From: Chionoecetes opilio
Taxonomy: Eukaryota; Arthropoda; Malacostraca; Decapoda; Majidae
DNA: 64,000 nucleotides
Assembly (NCBI GenBank): GCA_016584305.1
Contig: JACEEZ010012027.1
Coordinates: 35,749 to 99,748 of the forward strand
Direction: 5' to 3'
The notes beneath the pieces are model-generated. The model had not been told where the DNA came from and made no database searches. It saw only the letters and a list, made by a program, of their open reading frames with translations. The position numbers were made by a program, and so were the translations under genes. This document shows, piece after piece, positions 43,307 through 55,663 of the stretch (its first letter is position 1; each line of letters begins with the position of its first letter).

Positions 43307-44630
43307 CAGGGAGGTCCCGAAGATGCAAGCAGTTAGGTTCCACCTGGTATACTCGTAAAGCGAAATCTCGTATAACGAAACACATAACTAATGGTAAAAT
43401 ATAGGTTTGGTTCCAGGACCCATCAATTAAAAGAAAAAAAAAGAAAAAAAAAGACATGTTTCTCAAGCTAAAATAAACTATAGCAAACACAACAAACTCT
43501 CTAACTCTCAAATATAGGGCTCTATATACCACACCACCGCACCACCACACCACCACACAAAACACAGTGAATTAAGAGTGTGACAGCACAGTAGGACAGA
43601 GCACAAATAAGTCCCAATAAGCACATTAAGTAAACCAGCAAATCACTAAAATTGACTCACAAGGCACAATACATACAAGCAACAAAGACGTTGTATGTAC
43701 TCTTGGGGACGCCGCGTGATACACTAGACTCTAGAGGGTACGGTAGGTAAGGGACAAGGGAGGGGTGCGCAGACCTCTTCTAATGCCCATAAACTCGTCT
43801 TTGTGCATCTGAATCATTGTACATAGTCCAGGGTTGTGAATTTTTGTAGGCCACATTGTCGTACCGAGCCACCAGAATGATCATATTTTTGTCCACCTAT
43901 TTCAGCCGAAATCAGGTGTCATTAGGCTTGTAAAATGTTTCCACGAATGTGTGGGCAAGAAAGATACAGGCGCAAAGGAAGAAATTTGGCACAGAAAGTT
44001 ATATTTTGTCTCTTAACTCATTGTCCAAGCGAGTGAAGCAAAGCTTTAGCATTTATGCTAAAATTTGTAATATATTGTCCCTTTGGCGACATTAGTGCAG
44101 TGGCGAAAGTAGTGCATTAGTGCAGTGGAAATAAAATGTGTCGTAGCCTTCACAACAACAGTGTCTTTTAGCATCGCCGAGAGGCAGGCCGCTTGGTTAG
44201 GCCTCATATAACCACCATAACTCATGTTTCTAATCCCGTTATAGATTTATTTAGGGTTACCGTGGTGTTATATACGTGGTAGGGTGTGTGTGAGGTTTTA
44301 AATATGCCATTTCAGCCGTGGGTACAATAGGAGGAAGAATAAAAATTTATGAAATACCACCACCACCACCACCACCACCACCACCATCAGTTTTGATATA
44401 TATTAATTATTTATCGTACAACCTAGGTAAAATCAATAGTCAGTAAATGATTTTATAATTTTTTAGTAATAACTTGTAATTTAATTTAGTAAATAATTGG
44501 TAATTTTACTCACCCAGTTTGAATGTCATAGCATTGGATTTTCGATCTCGTATATTGAAAATAGACCCTAATTTACACATCTCGTATCATCGGATTCTCG
44601 TATATGAATGCTCTATAACGGGACCTCCTG
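43307..44630. mobile_element. TA-flanked Tigger-like element, family A copy 4, inside CR1 copy C
   Basis: CAGGGAGGTCCCGAAGATGC follows TA (43305-43306), and GGGACCTCCTG precedes TA (44631-44632). Excising it with one TA makes the CR1 frame read DDEYD then IVYLDFSKAF, matching DKDYDIIYLDFSKEF in copy A. The interior matches copy 3 plus an extra segment (about 43890-44400) with a (CCA)n run at 44347-44385. Confidence 0.95.
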
Positions 44631-45404
44631 TATTGTATACCTGGACTTTAGTAAGGCATTCAAAAAGGTATCACATGTGATTAAATAAGGTTAAGGCACA
44701 TGGAATAGATGGGAAGGTTCTTCGTGGATTAGATCTTGGCTAAGTGATAGGCAACAAAGGGTTACAATTAATTGTTCTGAATCAGAATGGGGGCGGGTAA
44801 CAAGTGGGATGCCACGGGGGTCTGTTTTGGGACCATTACTAATTTTGATTTACTCAACGATTTAGATAGTGGGATTAGTAGTGTATCAGCAAGTTTGCTG
44901 ATGATACTAAGGTAGGTAGGATTATTAGATCACAGTCTGATGTAAACATATTGCAGGGAGACTTAGATAAGTTAAAAGAGTGGGTAGTCAGGTGGCAGAA
45001 GGAATTTAATATTCCCAAAGTGTAGTGTAATTATATTGGTAGAAAAAATCCTGGTAATAGGTACACTATGGCTATGAGCAATGTATCGCTGAAAATATCG
45101 GAATGGGAAAAAGTTTTGGGGAATGCGGGTAAGCTCAGACCTCCGTCCTTGGAAACAATGTATTTAGGCTAGAAATCGAGCAAATAGGGTTTTAGGTTTC
45201 ATTACCAGGAGTGTTAAAAGTGGGAGTGCTGAGATTATTCTAAAGCTATATTTGGCTTACGTACCCTCCCGAGTTCCACGTTATGCAAGTTTCGCGATCC
45301 TCGGGTTTTGTGCTGAGTCGTCCTAAATTCTTACCCTCCCGACTTTCGCGCATTATATCCCCGAGTTTCATGCTGCTTCGTACACGTTTTTTTTTTTTTT
45401 TTTT

Positions 45405-48040
45405 TGGTGTGTGTGTGTGTGTATTTACCTATTGTAACATACAGGAAAAGAGCTATGCTTGTACTGTCCCGTCTCCAAATCTACTTTTATCCGGGTTTTG
45501 CCTTTGAAGTCTTCTTGAATACTTCTTCTTTGAGTACTTCTTGCATTAACCCACTTTTGCATCAAGGTTGTTCCAGGCTTCTATGCTTCTATACGGGAAG
45601 CTGTATTTTTTTATGTCCCTCTTGCATGTTGTCCTTTCAATTTCTTCTCATGACCTCTTGTACTTCTATTGTCCCCACACAAACAGTTTCTTCTCTATCA
45701 ATTTTTCCAGACCCTTTGATGCTCTATACACTGCTATAAAATCTCCCTTTTCTTCTTTCTCAAGAGTTGGGAGTTTCAGTCTTGAAAGTCTTTCTTCATA
45801 TGGTAAATCTCTCAGGCTTGGAGCCATTTTTGTGGCGCTCTTTGTATTCCCCTCAATCTTCCTTGTATCTTCTTTTTATGTGGTGCCAAATCACTGCCGC
45901 ATATTCCAACCTTGGTCGATCAAAGATGTTATCAATTTCTTAATCATCTCTTCATCCAGATATTTGAATGCCATTCTTTTTTTCCTCAGCAACTGATATG
46001 TATCTCCTGTGATCTTGTTTTATTGCTTCTCAGGTGACAAATTAAACCGTAAGCCATACTCCCAGATCTTTTTCGCCTTTTTTTGAAATTATCCATTCTT
46101 TCCCATCGAATACTTTCCTCTCGTCTCTTTTTGCTACTGCCCACTTCCATCACTTTACACTTTTTAGCATTAAACTCCATTTCCCATAATTGACTCCATC
46201 TGAAAATCTTATCTAGATCCTTCTGTAAATGCTCACAGTCCTATTTACTTTCTACTTTTCTTAGTAATTTAGCATCATCAGCGAATAAGCTCATATAACT
46301 GTTTTACTCCCTCTGTCATATCATTTACATAGACCCAAAAACATCACTGGGGCCAATACTGATCCTTGAAGAACTCCACTCATCACACTGCAGCACTCTG
46401 ACTTCTGATCTTTATTACTGTTCTCATCTCTCTGTGGCTCAAAAAGTCTTTCATCCACTTCAGCAACCACCCTTCAATCCTCCCACTGTTCTAGCTTCCA
46501 GAGCAGTCCTCTTGAGAGAACCTTGTCAAATGCCTTCTTTAGGTCCAGGTATATCAATCGACCCACCCCTCTCTTTCCCCGTGTCACATCAATCACTCTC
46601 GAGTAAAGCTTAATAAGTTCGTTGTACAAGACATTCCTCTTCTAAAACCAAACTGGCCACCTGCGAGTGTGTTTGTCTCTTCCAAATATTTCAACCCTCT
46701 GTCCTTCACAATTTTTTCACACATTTTTGCCACTACACTTGTTAATTTATACTGGCCTGTATTTAATGGTTCTTCTTTGTCTCCTCCTTTGTGATTTGGC
46801 ACAATATTTGCTTTTTTCCAAACCCGCGCGACTCTGCTCTCCTTAAGTGAACTCTCAAATTTCACTATAACTTTCCTGCTAGTTGGTTACTGCACTTTTC
46901 ATTATCCAATTCGACACTCCATCTGGACCCCGGGGGTTTTCTCACATCTTGACTTTCCATTAGCCTTTTTTCTTCTATTATGTCTACTTTTATGTCTTCC
47001 CTTATATTTTTGTTTGCTATTATATTTTTCGTTTAAATTCACTTTCGCTTGTAAATACAGTCTGAAAACACTTATCATCACCTCAGCCTGTTGTAATGCA
47101 TCTTCGTACACTATGGGCCCTTTTACCTTCAGCTTATCTACTCCTTCCTTGGTTTCATTTTTCCATTTATATATCTATAGAAAAATTTCGTTCGTTCTTA
47201 CATTTTTTCTATTTATATTTTTCTCATAGTTACTTTCTTCTTTCTTCGGATTTTACATATTCATTTCTAGTTTTTTTGTACTTCTCCCCAAGGTTTGATA
47301 CCTTCTTTTTTCCTCCAACTATTCCATGTTTTTTTTTCTTTCTAGTCTTGGTAAAATCACATTTTCTGTTAAACCATTCATTTTTTTTTTTTCTCTGATA
47401 ACCATCCTTGGAACATATCTATTTATTCCTTCTGTGTAAATTCGGATGAACTCGTCCCATTTTTTCTGGGTACTCCTTTTTGCATGGAAATTACTCCCGT
47501 CTGCCTCTCCGAAAATGTTCTTAATCCGTCAAAGTCTGCTTTTCCATAATTGTATCTTCCTTTCTTGTGTTCTTCTCTTCTCCCCTCTTTTTTTGCTATC
47601 ATTTATTTCAAATTCAATAAGTACATGGTCATCTTTCCAAGTGGGCACTGATGATTTACTTTACTAATTACTTCCAGTTCTTTCGTCAATAGTAGGTCTA
47701 GTCTTGATGGTTTTTCGTACCTCTGAATCTTGTGTTCTCTTTAATCCACTGAGTCATGATGTTATTCATTACCAAATCCAACAATGTACCACCCCATGAG
47801 TCTTCTCCCCTTCAGTATAACCATTCTTCCCCGCAGACTTCCTTGCAGTTAAAAAACTCCCATCAAAATTATGTTCTCACAATTTTCCATCGTATTCTTT
47901 AAACATTTGCTTTTGTCTCTTATCATGTCTCCATATTCCTCTCTCCCCCAGGAATTTGTCCCTTTGGTGGACGTATACGAGTACTAAGTGTCTTATTCTT
48001 CCTTTTTTCAAACACCAACTCTACCTTCAAAAACCTCTGC
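45405..48040 (-). pseudogene. second LINE family (CR1/L2-like), decayed ORF2
   Basis: In minus orientation the 3' end is at 45405 (ATTTACCTATTGT, then AGGAAAAGAGCTATGCT). Peptides include MEFNAKKCKVMEVG (46180), KANIVPNHKGGDKEEPLNTG and LTSVVAKMCEKIV (46800-46700), FGFRRGMSCTTNLLSFTRE (46620), and CRIG-type endonuclease/linker sequence to 47111. Endonuclease-region homology is too decayed to read beyond 47400. The same family left a 3' fragment at 15660-16205. The left half of the palindromic element at 48041 interrupts it. Confidence 0.75.
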
Positions 48041-49211
48041 CAAAGACTACTCTATACTGGACTTGCTACTCGTGCCCCGCGCCAACCCGCCCATGACCAG
48101 TGGAGGCCAGTTTTGTGATTCCTGCCATTTTAGAAAAATCACCCCCATTTCCCCTTTCCCAAGGTTTATCAGTATATATGATATACCGTTATCTTCGTAA
48201 CTGTTTGTTCTATAATATTATCAAAAAAAAAACTGTAAAATACACTAAAGAAATGCCATTATGAGAGAGGAAGAAATGCATGACCCCAATATATACTTAA
48301 ACTCTTCGCCATTTAATATTTTGCGAGAAAACTTTAGATGCTAGCGGTAGAAAGAAGTGGATTTTCATTAGCTTTCCATTGATATATTTCGTTTTCTGAT
48401 AAATGAATTACCACCATGCCTAAATTAGCGTTAACTAAAAAATAACATCATCAATCAAGTAAAGTAAAAAAGCGTTCCATGAATACAGTAGACTATGGCA
48501 TATCAGTATAAATGATACACTGTTATCTTCGTGAATGTTTGTTCTATAATATTATCAAATAAAAAACTGTAAAAAAACTAAAGAAATTCCATTATGAGAC
48601 TGAAGAAATATGCATGAACTTATATTCACTTAAACTCATCGCAATTTGATATTTTGCATGAAGACTTTTTACATGCAATATATCAATAGAAGCGGAATTT
48701 AATTAGCTTTCCATTGCTATATTTCATTTTCTGATAAATGAATTAGAACCATGCATAAATTAGCATAAATTAAATAAATAACATCATCCATCGGGTAATT
48801 ATCCCGATAGATGATGTTATTTTTTTAGTTAACGCTAATTTATGCATGGTTATGATTCATTTATCAGAAAACGAAATATAGCAATGGAAAGCTAATGAAA
48901 ATCCGCTTCTTTCTATCGCTAGCATCTAAAATGTTTTCTCGCAAAAATTAAATGGCGATGAGTTCAAGTGAATATTAAGTTCATGCATATTTCTTAACTC
49001 TCTCATAATGGCATTTCTTTATTTCATTTTACTGTTTTTTATTTGATAATATTATAGAACAAACATTTACGAAGATAACGGTATATCATATATACTGATA
49101 AACCATAGGAAAGGAAAAGGGAGTGATGTTCGAAAATGGCAGGAATCGCAAAACTGGCCTTCACTGGAAATAGCCCAAAATGAGTAGCAAGTCCAGTATA
49201 GAGTAGTCTAT
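48041..49211. mobile_element. palindromic TIR element with 8-bp TSD, copy 2
   Basis: CAAAGACTACTCTATACTGG opens it and the inverse CCAGTATAGAGTAGTCTAT closes it, flanked by ACCTCTGC (48033-48040) and GCCTCTGC (49212-49219), seven of eight matching. Outer arms of about 120 bp (with AGTGGAGGCCAGTTTTG and its inverse) enclose inner arms homologous to 12380-13110. An extra partial arm (about 48500-48780) makes this copy longer. Confidence 0.83.
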
Positions 49212-49346
49212 GCCTCTGCCATACCTTCTCCTTTTTTCCACATTCCTACTACCACATCCTTCCTTGTTAATGCGGGAAAATGGGTTAAAACTTTTGACTC
49301 ATGATTGACGAAGAGTTTACGTTGAGTGGGAGGGGGTAAAGTAATA

Positions 49347-50111
49347 CAGGGAGGTCCCGTTATACGAGCATTCGATATACGAGAATCCGATGATACGAGA
49401 TGTGTAAATTAGGGTCTATTTTCAATATACGAGATCAAAAATCCAATGATACGACATTCAAACTGGGGTGAGTAAAATTATCAAGTTAAAAATGCGTGCC
49501 CTACCACTCCCAGGCTGGACAAGAGGGATTTGGTTGACCCCAGTGAGGTCACCCTAGCAGCCCTGACCTGAAGGGTAATTAAGCATATGGCGCGGCCTGA
49601 CATTTAGGGGGAATTAGCAGGTGTGCGGCCCCAACCTTGGGACTGCAGTCAGGTCACCCCTAGCAAGGGGTGACCTGAAGGGAAATTAAGCATATGGCGC
49701 GGCCTGACCTTTAGGGAAATTAGCAGGTGTGCGGCCCCAACCTTGGGACCGCTACACTACCTTCTCTTTTATGACGCGGCGTCCCCTACATTACAACGTC
49801 TTTTTTTGCTTGTTATGCATGTTTTATGTTTAATTAATGTGCAGTTATGTTATTTTGTGTGCTATTTTCTCTTCGAATGCTTTTTCTACAGAATAGGTAG
49901 TACAGTGTGGGTAATATAGACGCGTGTGTTTGTTGTGTTTGCTATAGTTTTTTTTAGCTTGAAAAACATCTTTTTTTTTTTTTTTTTTAATTGATGGGAT
50001 CCTGGAACCAAACCTATATTTTATCATTAGTTATGTGTTTCGTTATACGAGATTTCGCTTTACGAGTATGCCAGGTGGAACCTAACTGCTCGTATCTTTG
50101 GGACCTCCCTG
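49347..50111. mobile_element. TA-flanked Tigger-like element, family A copy 5
   Basis: CAGGGAGGTCCCGTTATACG follows TA (49345-49346), and GGGACCTCCCTG precedes TA (50112-50113). The interior has a roughly 120-bp tandem duplication at about 49565-49745 (AATTAAGCATATGGCGCGGC and GCAGGTGTGCGGCCCCAACC in both units) that is not seen in the other copies. Confidence 0.93.
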
Positions 50112-50113
50112 TA

Positions 50114-50725
50114 TATAAATGTCGAGTAATGAAATGCGTAATTTTCCTTCACTCCTCAGTTCTGAATCACTATATAAAAATGTATTTAGATATATTTTTA
50201 TACTGACGGTAGCTGGTGACATCAGCGGGCCAAGGCAGGGAGGAAGGTAGCTCGCCATATTAGATGTCTTTAGGGGGTCCACGTGTCAGAGTGGAGAGAC
50301 GTGCGGGGAGGTGTGGTTTTCAACCCTGGTTAAGGGTTCAAGGTAGCAGTGGAGAGACGGCTGGATGAGCAGTGGGGGAAACACCTGTGAATGCCTCTGT
50401 TTGAACACCAGGGATACAGCTAAGGATTAGTCTTATAGCTGGAGTGTGTGGCATTGATACTTGACTCAGAGAATCAGTGACGGGAACTTTACTCAATGAT
50501 TTAGGTTAAGAAGGAGTTATAGGATTACGTTTGTGAGCACGAGCTGATAGTCGCGTCGTGTCGATGTTGTTAGCATTAAGTATACTTTCGGTTACGATGA
50601 AAGATAAGTCAATGATTTAGGTTAAGAAGGAAGTAATTACTGGTGAATCAGTAAAGTGACAATATACTAAGATAAAGATAACGAGTTGTTATCTTTTACA
50701 CCCATTAGTACTGACATATTTTCTT
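50114..50725. other. unassigned spacer
   Basis: No supported frame. GATTTAGGTTAAGAAGGA occurs twice (about 50500 and 50618), pointing to a weak roughly 115-bp duplication. I see nothing else. Confidence 0.35.
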
Positions 50726-51045
50726 AATCTTATTTTTTTTTTTTCCCACTTATTGTGGGTGGTGGCAGCGTAATAGCCAGGATTGTGGAGCCCTCTTGAA
50801 TTAACGTCAAAGTATTAAACCTATAAAGGGGGGGCGCTACAACACCATTACACCCCCCTCCCTTTTTCTGATTTCTGTTTCGCCTCCATACATTATATTG
50901 ACCCTCCCCAACTGGCACATCCTCAGAATCACTCGGCTTCGTTTCTACTAAACCCAATATGTCTGGTTTCTTGGCTCTCAGGTAATCGTTTACTTCTGTT
51001 AATGTTGACACTAGCCCATTTATATTTGTTTACGATACCCGCCAT
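50726..51045 (-). pseudogene. LINE endonuclease N-terminal fragment
   Basis: From about 51010 the minus strand reads LTEVNDYLRAKKPDILGLVE then TKPSDSEDVPVGEGQYNVWRR, with GGGCNGVVAP. This is the N-terminal APE-type endonuclease block (DILGLVET carries the catalytic Glu). It ends after about 90 codons and may be the 5' part of the LINE at 45405-48040, but several elements intervene and I cannot prove continuity. Confidence 0.65.
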
Positions 51046-51404
51046 CCTTTTTTATTTTCCTTTGAACTGTCTTCTCTTACTCTTTCTCTTTTAGATACCG
51101 TGTGTGTGTGTGTGTGTGTGGTGTGCCTATAGCGCCGTTAGGCCGTGAGCTCCTGGGGTGGGATGGTAGGCCCTGGAGGTTCACTTGAGGGCTGTGATGG
51201 TTAGCCCTCGCCCGTGGTGACGCAGACATAATTTCTATAGTGATGCCTGTGATTAGAGGCTCATGCCAACCCCTGTGTCCTCTGATGCCCTCGCAATCGA
51301 AGGTAGAGTTAATGGGCAGCGTGTGGGTGTTCTTCGGCCACTCGACGGTGCAGTGAAAGATTTTAAGTGGATTTTACAGCCCTCATCAAGGATAATTAAA
51401 TAAG

Positions 51405-52116
51405 ATAGGTAACACCTCGAAATAAATAGCACCTTTAAACCTTACACCCCCCCGTTCCTTACTTATTTACCACAAAATACTCCTTTATAAGTGATTAACC
51501 ATGACGTGGGGTGGTACTGTGGTTTTGGAGGTACTGGAGGAGACAGGAGAGAAGAGAGGAAGGCATTGTGACAGTGTTATTGCCGTATAACACGTCACAC
51601 AACCATCAGCTGACGCCCTCACTCACTCAGACCAAAACAAATGAAAATGTTTTAGTATCTCAGGTGAAATAGACAAGGGAAGAGTTGACAAATCTGTTAA
51701 CAAAGGAAACAAAGTTTGAAGAGAACCTATGAAGCGATACTAAGCATCAAAGGTCACAAGAAGAAGACGAATCGAGAGAGACAGAGATGGAAGTTTTTAA
51801 CAGATAATCCCTTCACCTGCCTTGTCATGCATAAATGCACACTAACATAGACATAAAACGTGTACAGAGCTAGATCACTCAATGCCTTGCTCTTACTAAC
51901 TAATCACTACACTAATGCTTTCCTCCCTTCTCTACGGTACCTCCAATGCCTTCCTCTCTTCTCTCCTGTCTCCTCCAGTACCTCCAGCAACCACAGTACC
52001 ACACACGTCCTTGTTAATCACTTATAAAGGAGTATTTTGTGGTAAATAAGTAAGGATCAGCGGGGGGGGGTGAGGTCAGGTGCTACTTATTTTGAGGTGT
52101 TACTTATTTTATGCAA
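51405..52116. repeat. foldback element, arms about 165 bp
   Basis: GGTAACACCTCGAAATAAAT (about 51409) to GAGGAAGGCATTG (about 51567) is mirrored at about 51945-52110 (CCTTCCTCTCTTCTCTCCTG, CACTTATAAAGGAGTATTTT). The roughly 370-bp middle shows no gene. Confidence 0.82.
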
Positions 52117-52662
52117 CACCGGTTCAAAGGTCTGGCCTATGAAGAATAGGGCAACCTGTAATATCAAGATCAAGATCAAGTACCATTCGTAGGGCAGAAT
52201 ACGTGTGTGGGAAGAACACCTGACTAAAAGCTTCACCGACAGCATCCGCTGGGTGACTCCCAACTCAAGCTCCTCTCCTCCTCCTCTCCTCTACGTAGTG
52301 TTGGCCAAAGCCACCACCCGGGAGGCGGGTCACAAAACCCTTGGCTAACACCCGGTACCCATTCAATGCTGGGTGGACAGGGGCTTGGGGCATTTTCAGG
52401 ATAATTTTTGGGGGAGAAAAAGTGAGTCTTATAAGCTGTAAAATACGGTTCCATGAAAATTCCACCCAAGAAAATTCCACCAACGAAAATTCCACCCAGA
52501 AAATTCCACCAAGAAAATTTCACCCATGTAAATTTCCACCCCAGAAAGTTCCACCCACAATGCGTGAAATTAGTATTAGAAGGTGTACTTGCTTAAATGT
52601 GTGGGTTTTTTTGTTTTTTTTATATTTATGTTATCCCCTTTCTTGCTCGTAGGCTATATGTA

Positions 52663-53041
52663 CAGTCTAAGACAAAAGTCATGTCACGGTTTTGTCCGAA
52701 TATGAAATGTAACTCGTTGAAACATTATGAAAACCCTAAAGCAGCTACATGCTCGTGGTTGGCAAGCCTGAATCCCTTGAAGCTACTGTTCAGATAAAGG
52801 TTCAAAGCTTCATATCTGCAGCTGATGAGACAAGGTCTAAAACAAACAAGGGTATTTCAAAGGTTCAATAGATTTACTGCGTTGAGGTTTCATATTAATC
52901 GATGTGGAATGCGAAGTATATTCGGCCCAGCAATGATCGCCAGGACATTTATCTTTACATCTGAGCCATTGAAGGCCACATACATCACCGGCAGGAGTAT
53001 GGATAAAGCTAGTCACATGCAAGAATAAAAATAAAAATAAA

Positions 53042-53095
<54 letters not shown>

Positions 53096-53103
53096 TATAT
53101 ATA

Positions 53104-53151
<48 letters not shown>

Positions 53152-53726
53152 CTAGAAAAATTGCTTCAAAATTCAATAGTATATTTGGATAATAATAATA
53201 CCAAATACATTTAATCTATGCAAAAATTTTAAGAAAAATTGCCTCAATATTCAAGAGTATTTGAATAATAATAATATGAAGGAAGGAAGGAAGGAAGGAC
53301 TCAGAAGCAGTGGCGTATATAGGTCCTTAAAAAAGAAAGTGGAATACAGGGGGGAATCCAGGATTGTTATAAAGGGGGGGGGCTTGTGCGAAGCGAGCCT
53401 CAACAGCTGAGGGAGTTAATAATAATAGCAAAATTGATGTGTTTCGGAGGGCCTCAGCCGAACCCTGAGACTGGCTCACCGAACCCATGTTCAATCACTG
53501 CTTTATAATTACCTCAGCACTTCTGCTTTCAACACTCCTGGTAATAAATCCTAAAACAATTACTCGTGAGGATACGAACTATTATGACGTATGAGTTGTG
53601 GTGAGATTGAAGCACTTATAAACAGTGCTACCAACCGTTGTATGACATACGGCAGACAGCACCGAAAAGTTAGCCATTACCAGATGTCTTGACCAAAATT
53701 CATGACACGACTTTTGTCTTAGACTG
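52663..53726. mobile_element. TA-flanked Tc1/mariner-like MITE with CAGTCTAAGACAAAAGTC ends
   Basis: CAGTCTAAGACAAAAGTCAT follows TA (52661-52662), and the inverse CGACTTTTGTCTTAGACTG precedes TA (53727-53728). ATGTCA/TGACAC subterminal words pair as well. The interior has a long (AT)n tract (53041-53147) and GAAGG repeats at 53280-53300. No transposase is recognised. Confidence 0.9.
53041..53148. repeat. (AT)n microsatellite
   Basis: Nearly pure AT dinucleotides with two small interruptions. Confidence 0.95.
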
Positions 53727-53799
53727 TACCTCCGATATCTGTGGGTCGCAGCCTGTCAGTGAGCGGAGTAATTGTTTTATAGTGACACCTACCCAATTT

Positions 53800-53995
53800 T
53801 ACATTTTAACAGGCAGGCCATGTAAGCTCACTGTGTCCACAGGCACAAGGCCATTATAGATGCACAGTAAAACGAGCAGACATGGGGGCTTTTAAGTCAC
53901 CAGCGAGACCTTTTAGTGGGAGCGAGCTGGGATCGAAACAGGGTCTCCTAGCAAGAACCCAGAGCTTTTAAACCACTCGGCCACGCCTCCCCTAA
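53800..53995 (-). repeat. tRNA-derived SINE
   Basis: On the minus strand GGAGGCGTGGCCGAGTGGTT (about 53990-53971) is a strong tRNA-like A box. GTTTCGATCCCA (53939-53928) is a good B box, about 35 nt downstream as in a tRNA with a short variable region. A tRNA-unrelated body extends to about 53800. Confidence 0.75.
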
Positions 53996-54269
53996 ACACA
54001 CAACACACTCCCCTAGTGTGTGTGCGTGTGTGTGTGTTTTGTGTGTGTGCGTGGTTGTGCGTGCGTGCTTTGCGCCTCTTTAGGGTACCGAAGCTTTGGA
54101 TTATAAAATTAGTCCCGGAAAACTATAAAGCTTGTGAGTATGCCCATTCAAAGCTTCGAAGCAGAAGCTTCCTCTGAAGGTATAGTAGGCTACTACTTCA
54201 GTTTCTCCCTACTCTCCATTACATTAAAACGTGCCCATTTATACCATATACCATGGCACTGACATTTAT

Positions 54270-55663
54270 TAAAAGTGAAAAAGGAAAAGAAAACTGTGTG
54301 ATGAAGAAAACTACATCTATGAGAAGCATAAAGAAAATTTCCCACCAAAACAAAAACTTACTGGAGATGTGAACTATTTTATACAGGCTGCAAGGCCCGT
54401 ATTCACACCCCTTACAACTGTGACGGGGCCCGTCTCAGTGTTTCGTTCAGGAAGTCATACTCATCCGGCTTCATGTGCTAAAGTAGGAAGCACGGATTGC
54501 AGTAAATTCGATGCCGATGCAGTGCATGCGGGTTGTGCAACATCAACAAGAAAATTTAATAGCAGGTGCTACACAACCACTTCAGGAAGAAGCTAGATCG
54601 CAATTGCAAAATATTAACACCCTTTCCCTAGGACTATTCAAACTGACGACGGACTGCTTAGGATATCTTGCACTTCCAGCATGCGCACTGGATATGAAAT
54701 CCTGATTCATTCAAATATCTTGCTGATGGTTCCAGTTTCTTGGCATTTGATAGTGGCATTGATGACGTGCATCGAATACTAATATTGCAACAGATTCTGG
54801 CTTGGATGAATTAGAAAACAAGTAACTCATGGGCTTGTGAGGGGAACATTCAAAGCAGCACCAAACCTTTGGACCCAGTTTTTTTACGGTTCTTTGCTAT
54901 CATTAATGATTCATGTCTCCCACGTGTGTTTGCTATGTTTCCCTAATAAAAAGAAGCTACCTACGAAGACTTTTTTCGGCTATTTTAACTTACGTCCAAA
55001 TGTCGACCAGTTCAGTGCATCATGGATTTTGAGATAGCTGTACACACTGCTTTCACAAAAGGTTTTTCACAGTGCTGTATTTCTGGTTGTTTGTTTCATT
55101 TTGGTCAATTCGTTGGCGGAAGATATGTTAAATTGGTAAAAAAGAGCGTACAACAATGACCTTCTTTTTCCTCTTTGAATAAAATGCTTTAGTGGCTTGG
55201 CCCTTTCTACCGCTCGAGGACGTTGTTGATGCATTCGAGCTTCTGTCTGATGATGAAGTTATACCAGCTGAATTCATTACATACTTTTAAGGCGCCTACA
55301 TTGGTATTCAACGGGGAAGGGGCGAACGACGAAGAAGAGTAGACCCCTTTTCCAATTGAAGTGTGGAACGTACGAGAGCGTACTTGAATGACCAACCTAG
55401 AACTAATAATGCTGTAGAAGGTTTTCACCCGTGCACTAAGAGCGTCTATAACAAGTATGCACCCGAATTTGTGGAAGCTTTGTGATGCACTACAAAAAGA
55501 AGAAGCCCTCACACAAACAAAATTATTGCACGTCCGAAGAGGAGATGAGAGTCAAAACGAAAAAAAAAACAAGACTATAAACAAAAGACTGAAAACCCCC
55601 GTGGAGAACTATCGTGGAGACATCATGGAGTTTCTGAAAGGCGTTGCACATAATCTTCATTAA
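54270..55663 (+). pseudogene. Mutator-like transposase with FLYWCH-type zinc finger, decayed
   Basis: Pieces in order, in shifting frames: CDEENYIYEKHKENFPP and CKARIHT...DGARLSV with GSHTHPAS (54290-54475), which together resemble a FLYWCH finger. Then GTFKAAPNLWTQFF (about 54841), VFAMFPNKKKATYEDFFRLF, CIMDFEIAVHTAFTKGFSQ (about 55018) and GCLFHFGQFVGGRYVKLVK, which is the MULE catalytic region with the DFE block. The first catalytic Asp before GTFK is not visible. The C-terminal EFITYF...YIG, NNAVEGFH-like and MHPNLWKLCDALQKEE (55457) reach a stop at 55663. At least four frame breaks show that it is inactive. It lies between the MULE TIRs. Confidence 0.78.
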
